From Terriglobales bacterium (GTDB lineage: Bacteria; Acidobacteriota; Terriglobia; Terriglobales; Acidobacteriaceae), in contig JAATFM010000108.1 of NCBI GenBank assembly GCA_015655195.1, forward strand, positions 1 through 33,696: DNA of 33,696 bases, read 5' to 3'. A program made the position numbers and the translations under genes. A model generated the notes under the pieces. The model saw only the letters and a list, made by a program, of their open reading frames with translations. It was not told where the DNA came from and did no database searches. This document shows positions 1 to 5,713 of this stretch, piece after piece (the first letter of the stretch is position 1; each line of letters opens with the position of its first letter).

Positions 1-186
1 AGCGGCGCGTTCTTCCGGCGTCGGCTTGGCGGAGCCGAGGTCCATGCCGCGATATACGGCTACCGAATCGCAACTGACAATCTCGCCGCCGAAGAATTCG
101 GCGAGCCGGAGCGAGAGCGCCGTTTTGCCGCTGCCTGTGGGGCCGAGCAGCAGGACGGCGAGCGGGGCAGAAGTCTCAGAAGTCAT
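1..186 (-). CDS. miaA: tRNA dimethylallyltransferase, N-terminal part (runs off left edge)
   Basis: This is the first 62 codons of MiaA, which transfers a dimethylallyl group to N6 of A37 in tRNAs that read UNN codons. The visible part holds the P-loop [10 protein letters not shown] (residues 13-22, Lys21 in the nucleotide site) followed by [19 protein letters not shown], the conserved substrate-binding stretch with the catalytic-region Asp. The ATG at 184-186 overlaps the TGA of the upstream 62-residue gene in an ATGA arrangement, which supports both this start and translational coupling. The rest of the gene lies outside the window. Confidence 0.93.
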   Translation of the reverse strand, partial: MTSETSAPLAVLLLGPTGSGKTALSLRLAEFFGGEIVSCDSVAVYRGMDLGSAKPTPEERAA

Positions 187-371
187 GGACGCCACCATCC
201 CGGCGTCCAGATCCACGACTTGTTGGCGTGGAAGTACCACCAGGCTAGAATCGCAGCCGCAAAGATGAGCAGGCCGAAGACCTGATTGCGGCGGAAGGCG
301 CGCAACTGCGCGGCGCGGCGCGCTTCGGCTTGCTTCTGCTCTAGATACGGCTGGATGCGGCGGTCGGCCAT
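183..371 (-). CDS. small single-pass membrane protein, unknown function
   Basis: This is a 62-residue protein with a charged, Ala/Arg/Gln-rich N-terminal half (residues 1-30), then one hydrophobic segment around residues 32-47 ([17 protein letters not shown]) and a Trp-rich tail ending WTPGWWRP. The charge pattern suggests an N-in orientation. Its stop codon overlaps the miaA start by four bases (ATGA), so the two are probably co-transcribed and coupled. I do not recognise a family. The coupled position next to a tRNA-modification gene is the main support that it is a real gene; no strong Shine-Dalgarno is visible before the ATG at 369-371. Confidence 0.7.
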   Translation of the reverse strand: MADRRIQPYLEQKQAEARRAAQLRAFRRNQVFGLLIFAAAILAWWYFHANKSWIWTPGWWRP

Positions 372-432
372 GCGTTCTCAAGAACTATCTTATCGTCGTG
401 CTGGTTTCAGCGCCCAAACGATAGGGAGTGCT

Positions 433-486
433 ATCCCACCCCAGTCGCAAAAACAAAAACGCGCCGAGGGTGGGGCTCAGGATGAC
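433..486. repeat. dispersed hairpin repeat, family A (copy 1), joined to a family B right end
   Basis: Constant outer arms (ATCCCACCC ... GGGTGGGGC) enclose an A-rich centre, as in the copies near 2.7, 3.4, 13.9 and 21.7 kb. Here the right arm runs straight into CTCAGGATGAC, the right end of family B, so this copy looks like an A/B hybrid. It lies between the divergent small-protein/miaA and purD transcription units. Confidence 0.7.
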
Positions 487-517
487 ACTTCTTTGGTGAG
501 TTTGCGGTAGCGGTATC

Positions 518-558
518 ACAGGTCCCAAATGCAGGGACCTGGGATACCCGACATCCGG
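518..558. repeat. dispersed hairpin repeat, family D (copy 1)
   Basis: An inverted repeat AGGTCCC/GGGACCT is followed by GGGATACCCGACATCCGG. A second copy at 3352-3393 has the same layout with small differences (GGGACACCCGGCATCCGG). It lies in the leader region of purD, about 70 bases upstream of its start. Confidence 0.7.
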
Positions 559-630
559 TTTCTGCGATTCGTTTGACTTGGCCCGGCTTCATTGCCGACC
601 ATAAATCTTTGTGAAGGGAAATATAGACCG

Positions 631-1905
631 ATGAAACTTCTCATCCTTGGCGCCGGCGGGCGGGAGCACGCGATTGCCTGGGCCGCACGCCGCAGTTCCC
701 GCGTTACTGAGCTTGTCTGCGCTCCCGGCAATGGCGGCATGGCGGCTATCGCCCGCTGCGTTCCGGTAAATTTGTCGGATTTGGACGCGATGATTGCACT
801 CGTGGAGATGGAAAAGCCGGAGCTGACCATTGTCGGGCCGGAGTTGCCGCTCTCGCTTGGTATCGTGGATGAGCTTGCGGCGCGCGGCTTTCGCGCCTTT
901 GGGCCGACGAAAGAGGCCGCGATGCTTGAGACCAGCAAGGGCTTTGCCAAGCGCTTTCTACAGCGGCATAACATTCCGACTGCGAGCTACGCCCTTTGCG
1001 TCAGCGCCGCCGAGGCGCGCGAGGCTGTGGAGCGTTTTCACGCGCCGATTGTCGTCAAGGCCGACGGCTTGGCCGCAGGCAAGGGTGTGCTGATCTGCGA
1101 ATCGCGGCAGACAGCCATCGAAGCCGCCGAGGGGCTGTTTTCCGGAGCGCTGCTCGGCGAGCCGGCAAGCCAGGTTGTGATCGAGGAATTTCTCGAAGGC
1201 GAGGAGCTGAGCTTTCTCTGCCTCAGCGACGGGAAGCACGTCGTTCCGCTCGTGCCTGCGCAAGATCATAAGCGCATCGGCGAAGGCGACACCGGACCGA
1301 ACACCGGCGGCATGGGCGTTTATTCCACCGACTCGCTGCTCGACGCCAACATGACCGAGTGGATTCTGCGCCACATCGCCGAGCCCACGGTGCGCGGTAT
1401 GGCGGAGGAAGAAACGCCATTTCAGGGCGTGCTTTACATCGGGCTGATGATGACCGCCCGCGGGCCGCAGGTGTTGGAGTTCAACGTCCGCTTCGGCGAC
1501 CCGGAGACGCAAGCGATTCTGCTGCGGCTCGAAAACGACCTCATCGACGCACTCGAAGCCTGCATTGACGGCAAGCTTGCTGAAACCGCCCTGCGCTGGA
1601 CTCCCGGAGCCTCGGCCACGGTGATTGCCAGCTCGGCGGGCTATCCGGGCAAGTATCCGACGGGCCTCCCGATCACGGGACTCGACGCGGCGGCGCGGAT
1701 TCCGGGCGTGGTGGTTTTCCACTCCGGAACAGCCTTGAAAGACGAGCGGATTGTGACCAGCGGCGGGCGCGTGCTGGCCGTCACGGCCGCAGCCGACACC
1801 TTGCAGCAGGCGCTCGATCTGGCCTACGAAGCGATGGGGGAGATTCGCTTTGACGGCATCTACTTCCGCCGCGACATCGGCCACCGCGCCCTCGGGAGGG
1901 CGTAG
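631..1905 (+). CDS. purD: phosphoribosylamine--glycine ligase (GAR synthetase)
   Basis: PurD joins glycine to 5-phosphoribosylamine with ATP, the second step of de novo purine synthesis, in the cytoplasm. The 424-residue product is the usual family length. It opens with MKLLILGAGGREHAIAW, the diagnostic N-terminal Gly-rich motif, continues through an ATP-grasp fold (VVKADGLAAGKGV near residues 145-155) and has the metal/ATP motif LEFNVRFGDPETQ at residues 282-294. I chose the ATG at 631 rather than the in-frame start 39 bases upstream because homologues begin at MKLLILG and an AAGGGA sequence lies about 12 bases before it. It converges on the zinc-ribbon gene with a 54-base gap. No other purine genes are in the window. 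Confidence 0.97.
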   Translation: MKLLILGAGGREHAIAWAARRSSRVTELVCAPGNGGMAAIARCVPVNLSDLDAMIALVEMEKPELTIVGPELPLSLGIVDELAARGFRAFGPTKEAAMLETSKGFAKRFLQRHNIPTASYALCVSAAEAREAVERFHAPIVVKADGLAAGKGVLICESRQTAIEAAEGLFSGALLGEPASQVVIEEFLEGEELSFLCLSDGKHVVPLVPAQDHKRIGEGDTGPNTGGMGVYSTDSLLDANMTEWILRHIAEPTVRGMAEEETPFQGVLYIGLMMTARGPQVLEFNVRFGDPETQAILLRLENDLIDALEACIDGKLAETALRWTPGASATVIASSAGYPGKYPTGLPITGLDAAARIPGVVVFHSGTALKDERIVTSGGRVLAVTAAADTLQQALDLAYEAMGEIRFDGIYFRRDIGHRALGRA

Positions 1906-1929
1906 TAGAGCCGCTACGGGCCTTTTCGC

Positions 1930-1961
1930 GACTCAAGCGAGCGCAGCCGCGCTCGGGAGTC
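1930..1961. terminator. hairpin between convergent purD and zinc-ribbon gene
   Basis: GACTC pairs with GAGTC around a tighter inner stem CGAGCGC-AGCC-GCGCTCG. It begins 25 bases after the purD stop and touches the stop codon of the converging gene. No long T-run follows on either side, so a shared terminator role is plausible but not certain. Confidence 0.45.
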
Positions 1962-2250
1962 AAGCGGACATAGCGGCGCTTCGGGCCTTTTCAAAACATG
2001 ACCGGCAGAGCACGGGCCTGCCCTGCGTCGGCTTGAAAGGCACAGTCGTGTCCGTGCCGCACGCCGAGCACTCGGTGCGCGTCTCGGAGCGAACCTTCAT
2101 GCCGCCCGCGGCGCGCTTCGCCTTGCAGGGCTTGCAGCGCTTGGGCGCATTGGTGAATTGTTTCTCGTGGAAGAAGAGCTGCTCGCCCGCAGTAAAAACG
2201 AACTCGCTTCCGCAGTCAATGCACTTGATCGCTTGATCCTTGAATTCCAT
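1960..2250 (-). CDS. double zinc-ribbon protein (zf-trcl type plus CxxC-x17-CxxC)
   Basis: This 96-residue protein has two metal-binding ribbons. The first is C10-x2-C13 ... C39-x2-C42, with the FTAGEQLFF and KRCKPC surroundings of the probable zinc-ribbon (zf-trcl) family. The second is C61-x2-C64, exactly 17 residues, then C82-x2-C85, fitting the CxxC-x17-CxxC family, with the usual VPFKPTQGRPVLCRSCF core. The open frame extends upstream, but the extra N-terminus is low-complexity Arg-rich sequence. I start at the ATG (2248-2250) where the conserved MEFKDQ begins. The function is unknown; nucleic-acid or ribosome contact is only a guess. It lies downstream of rpsU on the same strand but beyond that gene's terminator. 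Confidence 0.85.
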   Translation of the reverse strand: MEFKDQAIKCIDCGSEFVFTAGEQLFFHEKQFTNAPKRCKPCKAKRAAGGMKVRSETRTECSACGTDTTVPFKPTQGRPVLCRSCFEKARSAAMSA

Positions 2251-2609
2251 GGCCGGCTTCCCATTCACAGGGAAACCGCATCGACATCGGCCATCATCCG
2301 CACGCGTCAGCCGGTCCCGTTTCCCCGTTTTCCAAAGCACTTCAACAACTAGGGCCCGGGCCGCGAAAAAGAGGAGCGGCGCAATCGATGGAGCATGAAA
2401 ATCAGCGGCCTGTGACCGTATGACTGGACCGGCTCGCCTTCGGAGAGAAATCCTACAGCACAAAAGCATCGCCCGCCCTGCGCGCATTTTTTATGCTGCG
2501 GCGCGGCAGGGAAAGACTCGACTCTATCGACGAACAACTATGGGACGATGAGCAACTGTAGGTAGAGTGAACGGAAAGGCAATTCCGTTTCAGACAATCT
2601 GCTTCAAAA

Positions 2610-2656
2610 AACAACCATGCCACCGGAGGCAGGACGCCACCGGCGGCACGGTTGTT
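2610..2656 (-). terminator. rho-independent terminator of rpsU
   Basis: Read on the minus strand, a 12-bp arm with one mismatch (AACAACCGTGCC against GGCATGGTTGTT) encloses a second stem (CCGGTGGC/GCCTCCGG) and runs into TTGTTTTTTG. It lies about 125 bases after the rpsU stop codon. Confidence 0.75.
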
Positions 2657-2706
2657 CTGGTACTGCTCGTAGAGCGATTCTCATATTGGTGTAGAGGGAG
2701 CTTTGT

Positions 2707-2759
2707 ATCCCACCCTGGCCGCAAAAACAACTACGCGGCGAGGGTGGGGCACCCGACAC
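2707..2759. repeat. dispersed hairpin repeat, family A (copy 2)
   Basis: Outer arms ATCCCACCCT/AGGGTGGGGC enclose the inner stem CCGC/GCGG with an AAAAACAACTAC loop, followed by ACCCGACAC. The inner stem differs from other copies but still pairs with itself. It sits between the rpsU stop and the rpsU terminator. Confidence 0.75.
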
Positions 2760-2781
2760 TCTATACCTCATGAGAAATGCT

Positions 2782-2979
2782 CTAGTCCTGTTCCTTGCGG
2801 GCCTTTTTGCGATTGCGCTTGCGGGCCAGTGCGGCCTTCACGCGGCGCTTTTCGCCCGGCTTCAGGTAGTAGGAGTGACGCTTGACTTCCTTGATGATGT
2901 CCTCCTGCTGGACCTTCCGCTTGAACCGGCGTAGCGCGTTTTCGAGCGGCTCGCCTTCCTGGATACGAACTTCTGCCAC
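2782..2979 (-). CDS. rpsU: 30S ribosomal protein S21
   Basis: This is a 65-residue basic protein of typical S21 length and sequence: the N-terminal VRIQEGEPLENALRRFKRK, the central RHSYYLKPGEKRR and a Lys/Arg-rich tail ending KKARKEQD. S21 binds the 30S platform near the anti-Shine-Dalgarno region and contributes to initiation. The start is GTG (2977-2979) with GGGGGTG about 10 bases upstream. A TATACT-like -10 box reads on the minus strand at 3018-3023, but no matching -35 element was found. It appears monocistronic, with its own terminator and a repeat-rich upstream region. Confidence 0.96.
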   Translation of the reverse strand: MAEVRIQEGEPLENALRRFKRKVQQEDIIKEVKRHSYYLKPGEKRRVKAALARKRNRKKARKEQD

Positions 2980-3117
2980 AGAGAATACACCCCCAAACCC
3001 GCCAACTTGGCTCTATCAGTATACAGGATTCCCGGGATCTCTGCCCGGAAGCGCGGGATCATTCGATTTCCCATATTGTGAGATCGGAAAGGGGGAGGGG
3101 GGCCGATCCCTCAATGA

Positions 3118-3150
3118 CGCCTGCCCGGCTCGGGTGGAGTCGGGCAGGCG
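3118..3150. other. perfect 10-bp hairpin
   Basis: CGCCTGCCCG (3118-3127) pairs perfectly with CGGGCAGGCG (3141-3150) around a 13-base loop. No T-run follows, so a terminator role is unsupported. It has no second copy that I could see in the window. Confidence 0.5.
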
Positions 3151-3233
3151 CATATTCTCGATTGATTCGAGTGTGACAGGTTCGGCGAAATAATCTGCAA
3201 AATTTGCGGAGGAATTTTGCAAGGACTGAAGGC

Positions 3234-3279
3234 AGCGAGTCAGCGCCGCTTCGCGGCAAGCGAGTTAGCAGGTCAGCGG
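3234..3279. repeat. dispersed repeat, family F (copy 1)
   Basis: GCGAGTCAG, then a small hairpin (GCCGC-TTC-GCGGC), then GCGAGTTAGCAGGTCAGCG. The copy at 19428-19494 has the same order with a different hairpin stem (CGCG-CTA-CGCG) and an expanded AGCAAGTC tract. It directly abuts the family B copy that follows. Confidence 0.6.
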
Positions 3280-3280
3280 T

Positions 3281-3326
3281 AAAGCAACCGCAGATCCTTC
3301 GACTCGCTCCGCTCGCTCAGGATGAC
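3281..3326 (+). repeat. dispersed repeat, family B (copy 1)
   Basis: It runs from AAAGCAACCGCAGATCCTTC to GCTCAGGATGAC, the consensus shared with copies at 11.93, 13.93 and 21.78 kb. ATCCT and AGGAT pair as the base of a hairpin. The apex here is CGCTC-rich. Confidence 0.75.
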
Positions 3327-3351
3327 AACGGCTGGAGAAGGTTCGTGTTGC

Positions 3352-3393
3352 CCCAGGTCCCAACACCAAGGACCTGGGACACCCGGCATCCGG
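3352..3393. repeat. dispersed hairpin repeat, family D (copy 2)
   Basis: AGGTCC pairs with GGACCT, followed by GGGACACCCGGCATCCGG. It matches the copy at 518-558. Confidence 0.7.
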
Positions 3394-3410
3394 CATTGTG
3401 ATGAGTCGGC

Positions 3411-3444
3411 ATCCCTTCCACATCTCTTTCGAGATGTGGGGCAC
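3411..3444. repeat. dispersed hairpin repeat, family A (copy 3, divergent core)
   Basis: ATCCCTTCCACATCTC-TTTC-GAGATGTGGGGCAC. The right-arm end TGGGGCAC is that of family A, but the core stem CCACATCTC/GAGATGTGG replaces the usual GCGCC/GGCGC stem. Confidence 0.6.
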
Positions 3445-3462
3445 TGGGTCGAGAGTGCAGTG

Positions 3463-3504
3463 ATCCCACCCTTGCGCCAGAAAGAAGGCGCAAGGATGGG
3501 GCAC
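3463..3504. repeat. dispersed hairpin repeat, family A (copy 4)
   Basis: ATCCCACCCTTGCGCC and GGCGCAAGGATGGGGCAC form a long stem around AGAAAGAA. It is nearly identical to the copy at 13868-13910 and lies about 10 bases beyond the stop codon of the next minus-strand gene, where it could act as its 3' hairpin. Confidence 0.78.
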
Positions 3505-3513
3505 GGGGCAGGT

Positions 3514-4524
3514 TTATTGCGAGGCTGTCTGCGCCGCGAAATCGCCCAGCGCGGAGCCGGGCAGCGTCGCCTTAACTACGACTCGGTTGCGGTTCTGGGT
3601 CACTTCGGCGGTCTTGAGAGCTTGCTTGAAGCCGCGGTTCGCGGCGGTGTCGCCGAGCGGTCCGGAGGCCATTTTTACCAGGTCGAGCAGCATTTTGAGC
3701 GTGTTGGTCTGGCGGGCGGCATCGTCGTCGGTGGGCGCAATCTCTTCGACACGCAGGTGCACCAAGCCGGACGACATGGGCAGCCCCGGAGGCAGACCCG
3801 GCGAGAGGCTCGCCACGATCGTCGAATCGGCGGCCAGGGGCAGTTCCAGGCCTAAGACATGAATCGTGCCGCTCTCGCCGAACGGCAGGCCGATCTGCCC
3901 CACACCCCAGGCCAGCGAGAGCAGCGGCACGTCGTGGTAGTGCGCGGCCAGCAGCGAGGAGTTGATGAAGGGCAGCGCCGCGGTGCGATGGCGGTCGAGG
4001 ATGGAGTGAATCTTCTCCGTCGTAGGGTAATTCGAGACCGCGAGCATGTCGTAGCCGATCTGCGCCACGCGAACTGTGCGCCGCTCCGACGGAATGCTGT
4101 AAACGGTGTGGCCGGCGTAGGTCTCGGTGCCTGCCGCGTGGCTGGTGAGCCAGTCGGTCAGCTTGGGGCCGGTCAACTTGCCTACCAGCACCATCGAATA
4201 CGCCACGGGGCCGTTCGGCCCGTCGGGTGAGTCCATGCGATGCAGCGCAATGGCGGCTTCGTCGAGATCGCGCTCCCAGTCGATGCCGGTGGCGTCGATG
4301 AACTGCTGGTACTCGGGGTCGCGCGTCGGCGGCTTCAGTTCCCCGTGTGCGTCACGCCGCAGAAAGGCGCGGACCGGCTTCAGGTTCACGTAGACGATGC
4401 CGTCGGCCTCGGGAAGCAGGCGCGCTGCCTCCGGCGGGGCCTTGGAGCGCAGAAAGATGGCCACGGCCAGCAAGAGCAGGACCGCGGCCACTACCTGAAG
4501 CGTTCTGCGGGTGCGTTTGTTCAT
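3514..4524 (-). CDS. membrane-anchored exported protein of unknown function
   Basis: This 336-residue protein begins MNKRTRRTLQ and has a transmembrane helix at about residues 8-26 (VVAAVLLLLAVAIFL). The rest is a soluble body expected outside the cytoplasmic membrane, starting LLPEADGIVYVNLKPVRAF. No catalytic motif is visible and I do not recognise the family with certainty; the overall look recalls DUF3352-like periplasmic proteins. An in-frame start 48 bases upstream exists, but the basic-then-hydrophobic N-terminus argues for the ATG at 4522-4524. It follows the exported 259-residue gene on the same strand after 118 bases that include a hairpin. Confidence 0.75.
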   Translation of the reverse strand: MNKRTRRTLQVVAAVLLLLAVAIFLRSKAPPEAARLLPEADGIVYVNLKPVRAFLRRDAHGELKPPTRDPEYQQFIDATGIDWERDLDEAAIALHRMDSPDGPNGPVAYSMVLVGKLTGPKLTDWLTSHAAGTETYAGHTVYSIPSERRTVRVAQIGYDMLAVSNYPTTEKIHSILDRHRTAALPFINSSLLAAHYHDVPLLSLAWGVGQIGLPFGESGTIHVLGLELPLAADSTIVASLSPGLPPGLPMSSGLVHLRVEEIAPTDDDAARQTNTLKMLLDLVKMASGPLGDTAANRGFKQALKTAEVTQNRNRVVVKATLPGSALGDFAAQTASQ

Positions 4525-4583
4525 TCCCGTTGAACGGCTTGAGCCGTCAGGATTAACCCTAACATTTCCCAAGCGGAAACGAG

Positions 4584-4614
4584 TGTGCCCGCTGCATCGG
4601 GCGCAGCGGGCACA
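4584..4614 (-). terminator. perfect 12-bp hairpin after the 259-residue gene
   Basis: TGTGCCCGCTGC (4584-4595) pairs perfectly with GCAGCGGGCACA (4603-4614), loop of seven bases. Read on the minus strand it starts 29 bases after the stop codon and is followed by CTCGTTTCC, a weak T-tract. It may end or weaken transcription before the next gene. Confidence 0.55.
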
Positions 4615-4642
4615 TCTCAGAAAAACGAATCTGCTCCGGCAA

Positions 4643-5422
4643 TTATTCCGGAATGCTGACGGTGTACATTTTGCCGCCGCTGGCCATGTTCGAACTGCCC
4701 ACGGAGCCCGGAGGCAGCAGGCCGTATTCGCCCTTGCCCAGTTTGGCGTCGAGCGTGATCTGGTAGGTGCGGGGAGCGATCTTGGTGGAGGTGAAGTCGA
4801 CCGAGTCGCGCTGCGCTCCGCCGCTTGAGTGAACGACGCCGCCGGTTACGGAGCGGAATTCGCGCGAGTTGCCGTTCACGCGCAGGCGCAGCAGTTGGTA
4901 TTCGGTAATCTCGGTTCCCTCCGGCACGAACACCGCCAGCGTGACCGGGAATGTCAAAGACATCTTGGCTTGCGTGCCGGGAATGTGGCCGTTCACATCG
5001 CCCTTCACGATACCTTGCGTGGCCAGGCTCTTGAGGAAGCCACCGGTCTTGAAGTTCACGATCTCCGGATTCAGCATGGTCCAGGCGCCGCTCTTGTTCT
5101 GGTAGTAGACGCCCACGTCGTCAATGCCGGCAGGACGGCCGCTGGCTGTGGCCGCCGGCGCGGCGACCGGAGCCATTGCGCCCGATGCCTTGGAGACGAC
5201 GGCCGCGATGACCTTGTCGCTGGCACCGGCCTGCTTGAGAGCGATCAGACCGTTGGCCGAGGTGTCGTACTGGCCCGGCGAGCCGCTGATGGTGGAAACG
5301 ACCAGATCGTCGGACAATCCAGCCTTGATGAGCTTGACGACGCCGTCGTTATTGAGCGGCTGCTGGGCGATGAGAACCGGACAGAGCAGTGCAAGCACAA
5401 CGGTGACAAGGGTCCTGCGCAT
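4643..5422 (-). CDS. secreted protein with paired helical repeats, unknown function
   Basis: This 259-residue protein has a signal peptide (MRRTLVTVVLALLCPVLIAQ, residues 1-20). Residues 22-78 hold two related helical segments, one beginning GVVKLIKAGLSDDLV and the other LIALKQAGASDKVIAAVVS, a pattern seen in many exported bacterial proteins. An Ala/Pro linker (about 80-95) leads to a C-terminal domain rich in short beta-like stretches (100-259). The ATG start is well supported by AAAGGAG seven bases upstream. Two exact 11-bp direct repeats lie in its leader. The function is unknown. It may share a unit with the membrane-anchored protein downstream. Confidence 0.8.
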   Translation of the reverse strand: MRRTLVTVVLALLCPVLIAQQPLNNDGVVKLIKAGLSDDLVVSTISGSPGQYDTSANGLIALKQAGASDKVIAAVVSKASGAMAPVAAPAATASGRPAGIDDVGVYYQNKSGAWTMLNPEIVNFKTGGFLKSLATQGIVKGDVNGHIPGTQAKMSLTFPVTLAVFVPEGTEITEYQLLRLRVNGNSREFRSVTGGVVHSSGGAQRDSVDFTSTKIAPRTYQITLDAKLGKGEYGLLPPGSVGSSNMASGGKMYTVSIPE

Positions 5423-5437
5423 GATTTCTCCTTTGAG

Positions 5438-5459
5438 CAGTTCAAAATCAGTTCAAAAT
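5438..5459. repeat. exact tandem 11-bp repeat in the leader of the 259-residue gene
   Basis: CAGTTCAAAAT occurs twice head to tail, 16-37 bases before the start codon, just upstream of the Shine-Dalgarno. A related GGTTCAGAAC lies at 5465-5474. An operator is possible, but a chance duplication cannot be excluded. Confidence 0.5.
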
Positions 5460-5699
5460 TGAGCGGTTCAGAACGAGGGAATGAATTCTCAGGGGTGCAA
5501 GAAATGATCTAACGAAGGGTGGGGAGAATGCAATAGCCTTTTGGGGGCAGCGTGCCGTGCGGCAAACTGTACGCAGCAACCCGAAGCCGGCTATGTACAA
5601 TCGAAGCCATCCCGCCCGCAAGGGAACAGTCAATCGCAAGAGTGCAATCCTGACTGGCACGTTCAAAAAAGTGACGTAACTTCATTTCCATCTCCGCCT

Positions 5700-5706
5700 G
5701 GGAGGG
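5700..5706 (+). promoter_or_regulatory. ribosome binding site fixing a TTG start
   Basis: GGGAGGG lies seven bases before the TTG at 5714-5716. No ATG or GTG with a signal peptide fits better, so this site decides the start of the S15/CocE-type hydrolase. Confidence 0.75.
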
Positions 5707-5713
5707 CCTTGAT

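Larger units (their letters stand above)
2251..2781. other. intergenic region between rpsU and the zinc-ribbon gene
   Basis: No gene is recognisable in these 531 bases. The region holds the rpsU terminator (2610-2656) and a family A hairpin (2707-2759). The stretch 2251-2600 shows no clear signal apart from the presumed promoter and leader of the zinc-ribbon gene. Confidence 0.6.
2980..3513. other. repeat-rich intergenic region upstream of rpsU
   Basis: These 534 bases carry no recognisable gene. They contain a possible rpsU -10 box (TATACT, minus strand, 3018-3023), a plain hairpin (3118-3150), a small AT-rich inverted repeat GCAAAATT/AATTTTGC (3197-3220), and then a row of dispersed repeats in the order F, B, D, A, A up to the end of the next gene. 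It is the densest repeat cluster in the window. Confidence 0.7.

Noticed and set aside
573..605. TTGACT...CATAAA as a promoter for purD
   Set aside because: The spacer is about 21 bases, too long for a sigma-70 promoter; not annotated.
592..630. Earlier start for purD
   Set aside because: The added 13 residues are not part of the family, and the ATG at 631 has a ribosome site and the conserved MKLLILGAGGREH start.
2251..2487. Longer N-terminus of the zinc-ribbon protein
   Set aside because: The extension is Arg/Ala-rich without family resemblance; conserved sequence starts at MEFKDQ.
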